From positions 2,170,001 to 2,234,000 of the forward strand of contig OY763072.1 in the NCBI GenBank assembly GCA_963666865.1: DNA of 64,000 nucleotides. Reading direction: 5' to 3'. The notes under the pieces are model-generated. The model saw nothing but the letters and a program-made list of their open reading frames with translations, was not told where the DNA came from and ran no database searches. Every line of letters starts with the position of its first letter. The stretch's first letter is position 1. Made by a program: the position numbers and the translations under genes. Source of the DNA: Bin87 sp963666865. Lineage in GTDB: Bacteria; Chloroflexota; Dehalococcoidia; Lucifugimonadales; UBA3495. This document shows, piece by piece, positions 15,385 through 24,288 of this stretch.

Positions 15385-18015
15385 TTATTCCCGTACTTGA
15401 CCTTTGGTGTATTGATAATACTCGGCGGTGAACCAGTCGCTTTCCTGACGGCGCGCGATGACGTATTCCAGCGCGGAACGCAATTTCCTGGGGTCAACTG
15501 CTGTGTCCCCGAAGAACGCGACATCCGCATTCAATTGACGCCACATTCCGGTATCGGCGCGCGATTCTCCGGGACGGCGGTAGGTTTCAGGATACCACAG
15601 CAGATTTCGCATCGGCCCCTCCTTGCGGTACTGGTCGGCGTCCTCTTGGTCAACGGCGTGGGCGTGTTCAGCTAAGTAAACGCTCGGACCGGCGTCTTCT
15701 CCCACGCGGCGGCAACCTTCGCTGCCGTCGTCATCGTTTGCGGCGCAAAAACGGTCAAACTGCAAGGTTCCTTGTTCTGTCTCCTTCCGCACGTACCATT
15801 GAAACGGATACCACATATCGTAATCCACCTTGACGACACCGGATTGAGACCCGTCCGCGCCGGAAAATACCCGGTTTTTCAGGTCAACGTGGGTGGTCGT
15901 GAGGTCCGCGGATCCCTGGGCGTAAGCCAGTATCTCCAGATTGGAATCGTCGTAGGTGTATGCGGCTCTCCATGCCCCCACCACTCCAAGAACCAACAGC
16001 AGGCCGGCAACACCCAATGCGGCCGCCGCCCCGGCCCCCGGCTGAACCCGCGCCAGCGCCGCCAGCAGTGCCGACAACGGCAAAAGTATCAGCACGCCCA
16101 ACCAGCCCCAAATGTTCCCGTTGTCGCCTTTCAAAGCCAGCCAGGCCACCCATATCGCCAACCCGATCCAGGCCGGCGCAAGAACTAAAGACAAGGCCAG
16201 ACGCCGTCCTCCAGGGCCGGCAAGAGGCCAGGGCACCCGATCCAGTAAATGTCCAAGCAGCATTCCCGCTGCCAGGGCTAAGGGAACGGTCATGTTCACC
16301 AGCAGCCACGGCATTTTCTCCGCCGCAATGGTGTAGATCGCCAGCGTCGCCACCACCCAGGCCGCCAGGACGATGCCAAATCCGCCGTAGGCGGACCGGC
16401 GGCGTATCAGCCATACCACCGCCGCAACGCCGAACGCCAAGGCCAGCAACTCGTACACGGTCAACCCGACGATGTAGTAGTACCACGGCTGGTTCCCCCG
16501 GGCCACGTCCTGCTGCATCAGCCAGTAACCGAGGCTTTGCCACGAACCGGTGAACATCCCGGCCCCATTGGTGAACAAAGTGGTGTAGAGCGCAATCCAA
16601 ATCCCGTAGAACACCGCCGCGCACCCCAGCCAAACCCCACCGCCCCACGCGGTCCCCACCGCTCCGCCCACCGCCAGCAATATCAGGAGCGCGAGCAACG
16701 GTATGAGGTAGTTCACTGCAACCTTGCCCGCGTTTAAATCGTCAACACCGGCACCGGCGGGCAACAGTTGACCTATGAACGCCGAACCACCCCAGCAAAC
16801 CAGGAGCCACCCAAAGGTCAGCAGCGCCGCCGGCCCCAACAGCAGCATCACTCCCCGCCACCCGGTCACCGCCGACAGGTTCATGCGCAGCAGCGCGACC
16901 GCCAACAGCATCAACGCCAGGCCGACGCCATAGTCCACAAAATCGCCGGCCATGTTTCCAGTGAGTATGCCCCGTTCGGACAACAATCGTTGAAACGGGC
17001 TCGCGACCACCACTGCCACCGCCGCGACGGTGGACAGCGCCGCCACCGCTACTGCCGTCAAATCTACGACGCTCCGCACCCTCCACGCCCCTCGTGCGAC
17101 TCCAACCGCCAAAACAACCAGGACCGCGGCCGCCACAATATGGACCCACATCGGAGCGGCCCAAATGGGAAAAGTTACAAAGGGAGCTTCCCAAACGGGC
17201 GCCCCGGTATCCCCGGTGGAGCCGGTGTCATGGGCCGCCAAAGTCAAACCGAAAGGCGATTGCGCTATGGCGATCAGCGCCGCCGCCTGCGGCAGCGTCA
17301 ACGTCGCCAACAGGATGAAGAACCCGGCCGCGCTCCCGCAGGCCGCGAGACTTTGGCGCCCGCGAAGGAAGCCGAGAATTTGACGCCAGCCCAAACCCAA
17401 AGCCGCCAGGCCCATGAACAGTATCACGAAATAGGCGGTTTCCTTGGTAGCCAGCATCAGGGCGGTGATCGCCGCCGCGCCGAACAGGTAGCGCCGGCGC
17501 CGATTTTGTGAACAATCCGGGACGCTGTACCGCCAAAGCATAATCAGCAATGACACCGTCCACACCGCCATCAATATATCGTTGCGCCCGAACCGGCTGA
17601 AATAGAGCAGAGACGGGGAGAAAGCCAATATGATGGCGGCGCAGACCGCCCCTTTTTCGCCCATCGCCTCCCGGAGGAAATAAGGCAACAACACCAATAC
17701 GACGCCAAACAACGCATAGGGCAGCCGGGCCAAAAAGTCGGTATCACCGATGAATTTCAGCACCAGGGCAACCAGTTCAATCTGAAACGGCCCGTGCATC
17801 CATGGCGAATGGGCAAACTCCATCCCCTGGGCCAATTTCCAGGAAAAATGCAGGTGGATGGCCTCGTCGTAGTGCATGGTACGGCCATCCAATTCCCACA
17901 GCCGCATCGCCGCCGCGATGAGAGCGACGATGAGGAAAATCCATTCCAGCCGGCCAAACCGGAAACTGCCGGCCCAAATCCGTTCACGGAGCGATTTCAG
18001 GGCTTCGGTTGCCAT
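15385..18015 (-). CDS. TIGR03663-type membrane glycosyltransferase-like protein
   Basis: This 876-residue multi-pass protein matches the TIGR03663 family known from archaea and Chloroflexi, related to ArnT/PMT glycosyltransferases. The acidic motif expected after the first membrane helix is MHYDEAIH with Asp50 and Glu51. It is followed by HSPWMHGPFQIE and SRFGRNDILMAVW, also typical. At least a dozen hydrophobic segments run to about residue 690; the last 180 residues are soluble and probably extracytoplasmic. It likely transfers a sugar from a lipid carrier. It heads the operon with the HEPN-like, flippase-like and FAD oxidoreductase genes. Confidence 0.85.
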   Translation of the reverse strand: MATEALKSLRERIWAGSFRFGRLEWIFLIVALIAAAMRLWELDGRTMHYDEAIHLHFSWKLAQGMEFAHSPWMHGPFQIELVALVLKFIGDTDFLARLPYALFGVVLVLLPYFLREAMGEKGAVCAAIILAFSPSLLYFSRFGRNDILMAVWTVSLLIMLWRYSVPDCSQNRRRRYLFGAAAITALMLATKETAYFVILFMGLAALGLGWRQILGFLRGRQSLAACGSAAGFFILLATLTLPQAAALIAIAQSPFGLTLAAHDTGSTGDTGAPVWEAPFVTFPIWAAPMWVHIVAAAVLVVLAVGVARGAWRVRSVVDLTAVAVAALSTVAAVAVVVASPFQRLLSERGILTGNMAGDFVDYGVGLALMLLAVALLRMNLSAVTGWRGVMLLLGPAALLTFGWLLVCWGGSAFIGQLLPAGAGVDDLNAGKVAVNYLIPLLALLILLAVGGAVGTAWGGGVWLGCAAVFYGIWIALYTTLFTNGAGMFTGSWQSLGYWLMQQDVARGNQPWYYYIVGLTVYELLALAFGVAAVVWLIRRRSAYGGFGIVLAAWVVATLAIYTIAAEKMPWLLVNMTVPLALAAGMLLGHLLDRVPWPLAGPGGRRLALSLVLAPAWIGLAIWVAWLALKGDNGNIWGWLGVLILLPLSALLAALARVQPGAGAAAALGVAGLLLVLGVVGAWRAAYTYDDSNLEILAYAQGSADLTTTHVDLKNRVFSGADGSQSGVVKVDYDMWYPFQWYVRKETEQGTLQFDRFCAANDDDGSEGCRRVGEDAGPSVYLAEHAHAVDQEDADQYRKEGPMRNLLWYPETYRRPGESRADTGMWRQLNADVAFFGDTAVDPRKLRSALEYVIARRQESDWFTAEYYQYTKGQVRE

Positions 18016-18097
18016 TGCACCGCTTTACTTCGCAAGCCGGCGTTCAGATTTTTGCCCTCGGAACAGACTAGGTTCTGTTGGCATTTTGAATTTTATT

Positions 18098-18125
18098 CGT
18101 CATTCCGGCGAAAGCCGGAATCCAG
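18098..18125. repeat. Dispersed palindromic repeat copy
   Basis: A full 28-base copy of the TTCCGGCGAAAGCCGGAA repeat in the 202-base gap between the TIGR03663 gene start and the TPR gene end. Nothing else is evident in that gap. Confidence 0.9.
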
Positions 18126-18217
18126 ACGCTGTAAGATGTCAGATTTCTCAAAATAGTTCTGGATTCTGGTACTGTATTCCTTCTTCCGTGGGAATGGCAG
18201 CGAAATGTCAACACGGC

Positions 18218-18760
18218 CTAGTATGCTGGACCCGTTCCCTGTTCCCCGCCAAGGTTCGAGACGGTTCGCACCAGGTTGCGCCGGCTCGCCTCCGTTGATG
18301 GATGTTCCGGACCCAGCGTGTCTTCTCGATCCACGACGTTACGACGGTGCAGGGCCGCCGCCTCCGTGTAACGACCCACGGAATGTAGCGCGTTGGCGAG
18401 GCTGCCCCGGCTGCGCAGGGTATCGGGATGGTTCTCCCCCAGCGCGGTGCGGCGCGCTGCGAACAGTTCGCCAAACAACTCGATGGCGAGAGCAACGTGC
18501 CCGGCCGCGTAGTGGCAATTGGCCAGGCTGCTGCGATAACGCAGGGTTTCAGGATGCCGGTCGCCGTATAGCCGCACGCTGCCTTCCGCCGCGCCCTGGA
18601 ACCAGAACAGCGCGTCCTCAAAACGCCGGGCCGCCCGGTAGGCGTGGGCCAACCGGTGCTGGGCGCGCAGAGTCTCGGGATGCGCGTCGCCTAAAGTGGC
18701 GCGGGCTTCGCGCCATGCAACCACCCGGGCCCTGATACGCGAGTCGGCCTCGGAACTCAT
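18218..18760 (-). CDS. Tetratricopeptide repeat protein
   Basis: This 180-residue protein consists of four 42-residue repeats of the kinesin-light-chain/TPR_12 type, each starting with a G-x-x-HP-x-T-L-R pattern (GDAHPETLR, GDRHPETLR, GENHPDTLR, GPEHPSTEA). It should form a short superhelix for protein binding. Its ATG overlaps the stop of the MoeA fusion gene in an ATGA, so the two are translationally coupled. A link with molybdenum cofactor handling is suggested only by that coupling. No enzymatic domain is present. Confidence 0.85.
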   Translation of the reverse strand: MSSEADSRIRARVVAWREARATLGDAHPETLRAQHRLAHAYRAARRFEDALFWFQGAAEGSVRLYGDRHPETLRYRSSLANCHYAAGHVALAIELFGELFAARRTALGENHPDTLRSRGSLANALHSVGRYTEAAALHRRNVVDREDTLGPEHPSTEASRRNLVRTVSNLGGEQGTGPAY

Positions 18761-20736
18761 GGCAAAGTGGCCCGCATTTCGCCCATGCGGGAAACGTCAT
18801 AACCGCCCATAGCGTTTACCGCCGCCCGAAACTCCTCACCGATCTTCTCGTTATCGTTCAACAGAGCCAGCACGGGTTGGAGCCTCTCACTCCGGTAATG
18901 TTCCATGGGGATAACCAGATCATATTCCTCAGCAAGCAGCGGAATGAAATCTAACCCCAGAGCCCGCGCCGCCGACAGGATCCCCAAACCCGCGTCCGCG
19001 GACCCGCCCGATACCGCTGCCGCCACCGCCAAATGGCTGTACTCCTCGCGCTGGTAGCCATTGATCGCTTCTGGCGCCACCCCCATGCACTCCAGCTGGT
19101 AGTCGAGCAACACCCGGGTTCCCGAACCTCGCTGTCGGTTCACAAAGCGCACCTCAGGCCGCCGCAGCTCTTCCAGCGAGGCCACGCCCAACGGATTGCC
19201 CGGCGCGGTTATCAACCCTTGGGTGCGACCCACCAACCGCACTATCGCAACCGGCGTGTCCGGCAGATACCGCCGGATATAGGCAACGTTATACTCGCCC
19301 GTCGTCGTGTCAAGAAGATGGCAGCCGGCCAGGTGCGCCTCGCCGCGGCGCAAGGCGGCCAGCCCGCCCAGGCTGCCCACATGGGCCGACGCCAGGTTGA
19401 CCACCGGACGCTGGCGGCGGAGGAAGCTCTGCATCAGGTCCAGGGCCAGGTCATGGCTGCCGATGGCGACCACTGTATTTTCCACGTCCACCTCGGGCCG
19501 GAGCAATTCCACGTCCACCTCGGTTCCGGCTTCCAGACCCTCAGTGTGGCGGGGGATGCGCACGATCCCGTCGGAACGCACCAGGGACATGACCACGCCG
19601 GCGCCCCGTTGCGTTGGGGTGGCCGTCATCTTTTCGCCCACTCGGCCGAGCTTGACCCTCAAGAACTCATCCTCCCCAATGGGCGACAGCACTTTGCGGG
19701 TGATCCGAGCCCGGATGCGTGGTCGCGCTGGCGTCTCCGCGCCCAGCAGGCGGTCCAACAGCGGCCGCAGCAGCAGTTCCGCAGTCAACGCCGCCGACAC
19801 CGGATAGCCTGGCAACCCCAGCACGGGTTTGCCGCCCGCGATCCCCAATGCCACCGGATGCCCCGGACGAATGGCGATGCCATGCACCTGGAGCCTACCC
19901 AGAGACTCGATCACCGACGCCGTGTAGTCAGCGTCCCCAGCAGAGGAGCCGGCGTTGATCGCCACCACGTCGCTGGAAGCCAGGGCGTCGGATACGGCGC
20001 GACGTATGGCGCCGAAGTCATCGGGTACGGGCGCTGAAACCACCGGCTCGCCGCCCCACTCCCGCACCATTCCAGACAAGATTAGGGAGTTGAACTCCGG
20101 AATATCTCCCGGTTTCCTCGGCGCGTTGAACGGCGTCAACTCGTTGCCCGTGGGAATGATGGTCACGACCGGACGACGGCGCACCGGGATCTTGGACAGG
20201 CCGGCCGCCGCGCATGCCCCCAAATCCGCCGGCGTCACCCGGTGGTTTTCGGGCAGCGTCAACTCGGTGGCGACTATATCTTCACCCAGCGGGCGCACGT
20301 GCTGCCACGGGGCCACCGGGTCGGACACGCGCAACAGATCCGGGTCGTTATCGTCCCGCCTCACGTATTCAATCATTACCACGGCGTCCGTGCCGGCCGG
20401 CATGGGATCCCCGGTGTCCACCCACACCGCCTGCGGACCCACCGTCAGCGTAACCGGACGTGTCTCCGTGGCCCCGGCGGTATCGCCGGCCCGCACCGCG
20501 ATTCCGTCCATCGCCGCCGCATCGTAGTGGGGCGAAGATACCGCCGCCCACACCGGCCCGGCGGTGATGCGGCCCAGGATGTCAGGCGCTTCCAGCGGCA
20601 CGAGTTCAGCGGAGGTAGGCGCCAAAACGCCTCCTTGTTCCATAGCGCCAAACCAGCGCTCCGTCGCCTCCTCCAATGGAATATCCATCAGGAAATAGCG
20701 GCGGTGACGGGCCTGCGAAGTGCCGGAACTGGTCAT
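18757..20736 (-). CDS. MoeA fused to periplasmic-binding-like domain
   Basis: This 659-residue protein joins two parts. Residues 15-410 are a MoeA molybdopterin molybdenumtransferase: GRITAGPVWAA, DAAAMDGIAVRA, WVDTGDPMPAGTDAVV, and IIPTGNEL, INAGSSAGD and LGLPGYPVSA in the cofactor-binding domain. Residues 430-640 are a type 2 substrate-binding-like domain (PF12727-like) with AIGSHDLALDLM, GLAALRRGEAHLAG, VNRQRGSGTRVLLDYQL and SGGSADAGLGI, like the ligand-binding part of ModA or LysR. The fusion may sense or deliver molybdate or tungstate during cofactor insertion. It follows the second moeA by three bases. The fusion is known in archaea and some bacteria. Confidence 0.88.
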   Translation of the reverse strand: MTSSGTSQARHRRYFLMDIPLEEATERWFGAMEQGGVLAPTSAELVPLEAPDILGRITAGPVWAAVSSPHYDAAAMDGIAVRAGDTAGATETRPVTLTVGPQAVWVDTGDPMPAGTDAVVMIEYVRRDDNDPDLLRVSDPVAPWQHVRPLGEDIVATELTLPENHRVTPADLGACAAAGLSKIPVRRRPVVTIIPTGNELTPFNAPRKPGDIPEFNSLILSGMVREWGGEPVVSAPVPDDFGAIRRAVSDALASSDVVAINAGSSAGDADYTASVIESLGRLQVHGIAIRPGHPVALGIAGGKPVLGLPGYPVSAALTAELLLRPLLDRLLGAETPARPRIRARITRKVLSPIGEDEFLRVKLGRVGEKMTATPTQRGAGVVMSLVRSDGIVRIPRHTEGLEAGTEVDVELLRPEVDVENTVVAIGSHDLALDLMQSFLRRQRPVVNLASAHVGSLGGLAALRRGEAHLAGCHLLDTTTGEYNVAYIRRYLPDTPVAIVRLVGRTQGLITAPGNPLGVASLEELRRPEVRFVNRQRGSGTRVLLDYQLECMGVAPEAINGYQREEYSHLAVAAAVSGGSADAGLGILSAARALGLDFIPLLAEEYDLVIPMEHYRSERLQPVLALLNDNEKIGEEFRAAVNAMGGYDVSRMGEMRATLP

Positions 20737-20739
20737 GCT

Positions 20740-21981
20740 CTAAAAACTCCACACCGACACCTGTTCCCCGGCGTATATGCCGCTGGCGTCCGGAGGCACA
20801 CGCACGATGCCGCCCGCCTTCACCAACGTGAATATCAGGCCGCTTTTGCCCCATACCGGATGCGCCGTCGGCGTGCCGTTGGCGTCCTCGGTCAGCTGAA
20901 CGGGCACATAATCCTCCCTTCCCGGAGCGGACGGTATGTCCTGGCCCAATGTGGCGGTGCGTTCCGGATACGGCGGCAGACCGACACAACCCATGAGCCG
21001 GTAAAGCGTCGGTCGGACCAGCAGGTGGCTGACCACCATTGCGGAAACCGGATTGCCGGGCAATCCAATTACCGGCTTGTCATCACACAGGCCCACAATG
21101 GCCGGCTTCCCGGGTCGCAGGGCCAGGCCATGAACCAGCGGCCCGGGTTCACCCAGGGCGGACACTATGTCCACCGTGCGGTCCCGGGCGCTGACCGAAC
21201 TGCCGGCCGACAATACCAGGATGTCAGAGTCGGCAAAACCCCGCCGAGCCGCGTCCAGTTGTTCTTCATAGTCATCGCCCACCAGCCCCAGCGGGACGGG
21301 AGTACCGCCCCAGGCGGCCACCTGCGCGGCCACCGAGTAGGTGTTGATGTCCCGAACCTGTCCTGGGCCGGGCGCCGTGCGCGGCGGCACGATTTCGTCG
21401 CCCATCGACAGGATGCCCACGTGCGGTCGGTCTGCTACCGAAACTTGCGTAAGCCCCACCGCCAGCAAAGCGCCGACGTCCTGGGGCCGTATCACGTGGC
21501 TGGCAGGTAAAACGACGCTTCCGGCTTCGACATCCTCACCGGGTTGAGCCACGTTTTCGCCAGGGGCCACCGGGCGCATTACTTCAATGGTATCGGCGTC
21601 GATGTGCTGGGTATTTTCCACCATCACCACGGCGTCTGCGTTCCCGGCCAACATCCCGCCGGTATAGGCCATGGCGGCTTCTCCCACGCCCACCGCAACC
21701 TCCGGCCCCCGACCCATTGGTACCTCCCCGGTCACGGTGAACCAGGCCGGCAACCCGTCGCTGGCGCCATAGGTATCAGACGCCCGGAGGCTGTAACCGT
21801 CCATAACTGAACGAGGAAACGGTGGCAGCGATTCCGGAGCCAGAACCACCCCGGCGGTGACTCGACCGAGAGCATCCAGCGTCGGAACCAGGGAAACGCC
21901 GACCACGGCTTCCGGCGGGAGGCGGTCCAGCAGCAACGCCAACGCGTCGGCGGGAGGCAAGACGTTGAAAAACTCAGGCAT
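20740..21981 (-). CDS. moeA: Molybdopterin molybdenumtransferase MoeA
   Basis: This 413-residue MoeA (gephyrin-E/Glp type) inserts molybdenum into adenylated molybdopterin. Markers are LGRVTAGVVLAPESLPPF, SVMDGYSLRA, GMLAGNADAVVMVE, ILSMGDEIVPP, LSAGSSVSARD and GLPGNPVSAM. I begin at the ATG at 21981; a longer frame would start with MRRNDGG, a translation of a dispersed palindromic repeat rather than protein sequence. It is transcribed just before the MoeA fusion, so the cell makes two MoeA versions from one operon, possibly for molybdenum and tungsten or for different acceptors (inference). Confidence 0.92.
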   Translation of the reverse strand: MPEFFNVLPPADALALLLDRLPPEAVVGVSLVPTLDALGRVTAGVVLAPESLPPFPRSVMDGYSLRASDTYGASDGLPAWFTVTGEVPMGRGPEVAVGVGEAAMAYTGGMLAGNADAVVMVENTQHIDADTIEVMRPVAPGENVAQPGEDVEAGSVVLPASHVIRPQDVGALLAVGLTQVSVADRPHVGILSMGDEIVPPRTAPGPGQVRDINTYSVAAQVAAWGGTPVPLGLVGDDYEEQLDAARRGFADSDILVLSAGSSVSARDRTVDIVSALGEPGPLVHGLALRPGKPAIVGLCDDKPVIGLPGNPVSAMVVSHLLVRPTLYRLMGCVGLPPYPERTATLGQDIPSAPGREDYVPVQLTEDANGTPTAHPVWGKSGLIFTLVKAGGIVRVPPDASGIYAGEQVSVWSF

Positions 21982-22058
21982 CGTGATTCGGATGCTAGCG
22001 GCCGGCCAACTGAATGTCAAAACCCGTCGGCACATCGGCAGGGCAATCGCAACACCCC

Positions 22059-22086
22059 CGTCATTCCGGCGCAAGCCGGAATCCAG
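22059..22086. repeat. Dispersed palindromic repeat, GCGCAAGC variant
   Basis: A 28-base copy of the TTCCGGC...GCCGGAA family in which the loop reads GCGCAAGC instead of GCGAAAGC. It lies upstream of moeA, and its translation created a false N-terminal extension of that gene. Confidence 0.85.
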
Positions 22087-22227
22087 TGCTTGTCATTGCG
22101 ACCCCGCACTCGATGCGGGGGTGGCAATCTCGCCGCCGGAGGAACCGGCGCTCAGCCGGCAGGACCGCCACGTCGCTCCGCTTTTCTTGATAACAAAGCG
22201 AGTGCGCATGAGAAGTGGTCTCTATTC

Positions 22228-22255
22228 GTAGGGGCGAATAATCATTCGCCCCTAC
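22228..22255. repeat. GTAGGGGCGA...TCGCCCCTAC palindrome, copy 1
   Basis: A 28-base near-perfect palindrome with arms GTAGGGGCGAAT and ATTCGCCCCTAC. Other copies are at 24658-24685 (same A/T loop), 29429-29456 and 44140-44167 (arms with GACC). It is a second dispersed repeat family of this genome. Confidence 0.85.
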
Positions 22256-22264
22256 CCGCAACCG

Positions 22265-22309
22265 CCCAATCCTGCCAATCTGGCATATCCCAAAAATCCT
22301 GCTTCTGAC
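22265..22309. repeat. CCCAATCCTG repeat, copy 2
   Basis: Begins CCCAATCCTGCCAATC and ends CTTCTGAC, matching the stretch at 1-44 of the window with small internal differences. Confidence 0.6.
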
Positions 22310-22730
22310 AAATCCCCATTGACCACCTGGCGCCAGAACATATATCCTAAATGGAGCCAAGGCAAAACAGCTGTTACATCCCAAACCCCCAAAAGGCAGG
22401 ATTTCACTTCGACGGCCAACCCCCGTCAGTTCCAAAATCGCAACCGGTCGCAATCGGCAAGGCTCAGTTAGACCCGACCACCTCACCATGATTGCCGGCT
22501 GGACCACCGGGACTGTCCGTGCCCGCGCGCAGGCGCGCCTCTGGCGCGCTGAGTACACGAAAAAGTAGGGAAAAATAGTTGCGTACCCAACTGGCCGTAT
22601 GCTGACAACGAAGTGCTGCTGCTGCAAAGTCCGCCTCTGGCGGGCCAAGTCCGCCCCTGGCGGGAAATCCTGCCTTCCAATCCAAACTGCAAAGGAGCAA
22701 ACCCACCGAAAACAACCACCCGCTCATGGT

Positions 22731-22793
22731 GAGCCTGTCGAACCATCATCCTGAGCCTGTCGAACCATCATCCTGAGCCTGTCGAAGGACGAG
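22731..22793. repeat. 22-bp tandem repeat (GAGCCTGTCGAA)
   Basis: Two complete 22-base units starting GAGCCTGTCGAACCATCATC (22731-22752 and 22753-22774) and a third partial unit ending AAGGACGAG. Units abut directly with no spacers, so it is not a CRISPR array. Confidence 0.8.
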
Positions 22794-22906
22794 CCACCAC
22801 ACCCCAAAGGAGACATCGCCATCGCAACTTGAACCGCACCCTACCGCCGCAACTACGCCGTTGCCGCTGTCCATCACCGCCTGCTACAATCTGGCCAATT
22901 CCTACC

Positions 22907-22950
22907 CGTCATTCCGGCGCAAGAACCCGCCTGTGGCGGGCCGGATCCAT
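22907..22950. repeat. Interrupted palindromic repeat copy before the SMP-30 gene
   Basis: The left arm CGTCATTCCGGCGCAAG and right arm CCGGATCC of the dispersed palindrome are present. They are separated by a small inverted repeat, CCCGCCTGTGGCGGG. It lies just before the ribosome site of the gene at 22973. Confidence 0.6.
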
Positions 22951-22972
22951 CCACCGCAAGGAGATTGCCGAT

Positions 22973-23884
22973 ATGTCGTGGCGCTTCAGCCTGCTCAACC
23001 GTTTTGAAGACCCGCCGGGAGGCATCACCGAAGGCCCGGCCTGGAACGGCGAGGTCGTGCTGTTCACGCATATCCACGCCGGTCGCATCTACTCCTACAA
23101 CCCCAAGTCGGGGGAGTTCTCCGTGTATCGGGAGAATACCAATCGCACCAACGGACTGGCCTTTGATGCCCAGGGCCGGCTTTTCGGATGCTGCCAGAAC
23201 GGGCGCGCCATCGTCCGGTTCGACCCCGATGGCGGCATGGTGACCGTTGCTGACAATCTCGACGGTGTGCCGCTCAACACGCCCAATGACCTGGCTATCG
23301 ACGTTCAGGGCCGCATCTGGTTCACCAACCCCTGGAACACCGGCAACATTGACCCTCATGAGGTGGAACAACTGGACCACCGCTCGGTACTCTGCGCGGT
23401 GCCCCAGGAGGATGGATCGTATCGGACCGTGCGCTCCACCTACGACACCACCATGCCCAATGGAATCCTGGTATCCCCTGACGGCAACACCCTTTACGTG
23501 GCCGAGAGCAACAGCGACCGCATCGACATTGACCGGGAGCTGCGCGCCTATCCCATCCACGCCGATGGCTCCCTGGGCGCCTACACCACCCTCCATACCT
23601 TCGGACGCGACGCCAACCGGGTCCACCGAGGCATCGACGGTATGTGCCTGGACGCCGACGGCAACATCATCGCCACCGCCGGCTGGCCCACCGGCGGCCC
23701 CGGCCCCATGCTCTATGTTTTCTCACCAACCGGCCGCGTCATTGAAACCCATCCTGTCGCCGCCACCCGACCCACCAACGTCTGCTTCGGCGGTCCCGAC
23801 CTGACCGACGTGTTCGTAACGTCCACCGATGGCCATTTCTTCCATGCGAAAACCGAACGGGTGGGTTGGGCCATTTATCCATAA
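22973..23884 (+). CDS. SMP-30/gluconolactonase-like hydrolase
   Basis: This 303-residue six-bladed beta-propeller protein belongs to the SMP-30/gluconolactonase/LRE family, calcium- or zinc-dependent lactonases. Likely metal ligands are visible in family positions: Glu in GGITEGPAW (about residue 19), Asn in LNTPNDLAID and MPNGILVSPD, and Asp in RGIDGMCLDADG. The ATG at 22973 has AAGGAG ten bases upstream; the frame continues further upstream through repeat sequence, which I leave out. It probably opens a sugar or aromatic lactone; substrate unknown. It is the first of a run of plus-strand genes. Confidence 0.85.
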   Translation: MSWRFSLLNRFEDPPGGITEGPAWNGEVVLFTHIHAGRIYSYNPKSGEFSVYRENTNRTNGLAFDAQGRLFGCCQNGRAIVRFDPDGGMVTVADNLDGVPLNTPNDLAIDVQGRIWFTNPWNTGNIDPHEVEQLDHRSVLCAVPQEDGSYRTVRSTYDTTMPNGILVSPDGNTLYVAESNSDRIDIDRELRAYPIHADGSLGAYTTLHTFGRDANRVHRGIDGMCLDADGNIIATAGWPTGGPGPMLYVFSPTGRVIETHPVAATRPTNVCFGGPDLTDVFVTSTDGHFFHAKTERVGWAIYP

Positions 23885-23927
23885 CCACAACCATGTATGA
23901 AAACCCTCGGATCTGGAGGCCCTTTCA

Positions 23928-24236
23928 ATGACCACAGCAACATACCAACCGGATCCCGAAGAACCGTTCGAGCAGGTTGCACGGCAAATTGACTGGGTAG
24001 AGCAGCTGGAAAACATCAGGGTTCGCCATGACACCCTGGCTGCTGGACGCGCCGCCGTCGCCTACGTGGACAACCTCCATGACGCCATCCGCGTCCTCGC
24101 CGGGCGACAAACCCATGAAGACTTGAAACTTCTGCACGGGTCGGACCTGGCGGACTTGGTCAATGCCATCAGATCCCGCGATGCTGACAGCGACTGGAAC
24201 AGCACCATCAGGCCGGGTTTGTTGCGCGAAAGCTGA
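23928..24236 (+). CDS. Hypothetical 102-residue protein
   Basis: I do not recognise this family. The protein is hydrophilic, acidic and probably helical (VARQIDWVEQLENI, AAVAYVDNLHDAIRVLAG). A good ribosome site (GGAGG, eight bases before the ATG) supports it. It has no signal peptide or membrane segment. It is 43 bases after the SMP-30 gene and may be cotranscribed with it. Confidence 0.6.
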   Translation: MTTATYQPDPEEPFEQVARQIDWVEQLENIRVRHDTLAAGRAAVAYVDNLHDAIRVLAGRQTHEDLKLLHGSDLADLVNAIRSRDADSDWNSTIRPGLLRES

Positions 24237-24288
24237 CCCCTATCATCTCTGATAATCACCAATTATCCACTAACGTGGCGGTGCCATC

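Larger units (their letters stand above)
21982..22972. other. Non-coding, repeat-filled gap (991 bp)
   Basis: I see no convincing gene here. The open frames present have repeat-derived, low-quality translations. The gap holds at least five repeat types: the dispersed palindrome (22059-22086 and an interrupted copy at 22907-22950), a GCGACCCCGCA...TGCGGGGGTGGC inverted repeat near 22099-22128, the GTAGGGGCG palindrome (22228-22255), the CCCAATCCTG repeat (22265-22309), and a 22-base tandem repeat (22731-22793). Promoters for the flanking genes may also lie here. Confidence 0.7.

Noticed and set aside
18098..18125. Palindromic repeat as an operator for the envelope operon
   Set aside because: The same sequence occurs at unrelated genes and even inside coding sequence, so it is a repeat family and not a specific operator.
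19033..20037. Plus-strand open frame opposite the MoeA fusion
   Set aside because: Shadow of the MoeA coding sequence; composition is His/Arg-rich and no start signal is present.
22061..22648. 195-residue minus-strand open frame in the repeat gap
   Set aside because: Ends in repeat-derived residues (TGFRLAPE), spans several repeats, and has no ribosome site.
22731..22793. Tandem units considered as a CRISPR array
   Set aside because: Units are 22 bases and abut directly without variable spacers; no cas genes are nearby.
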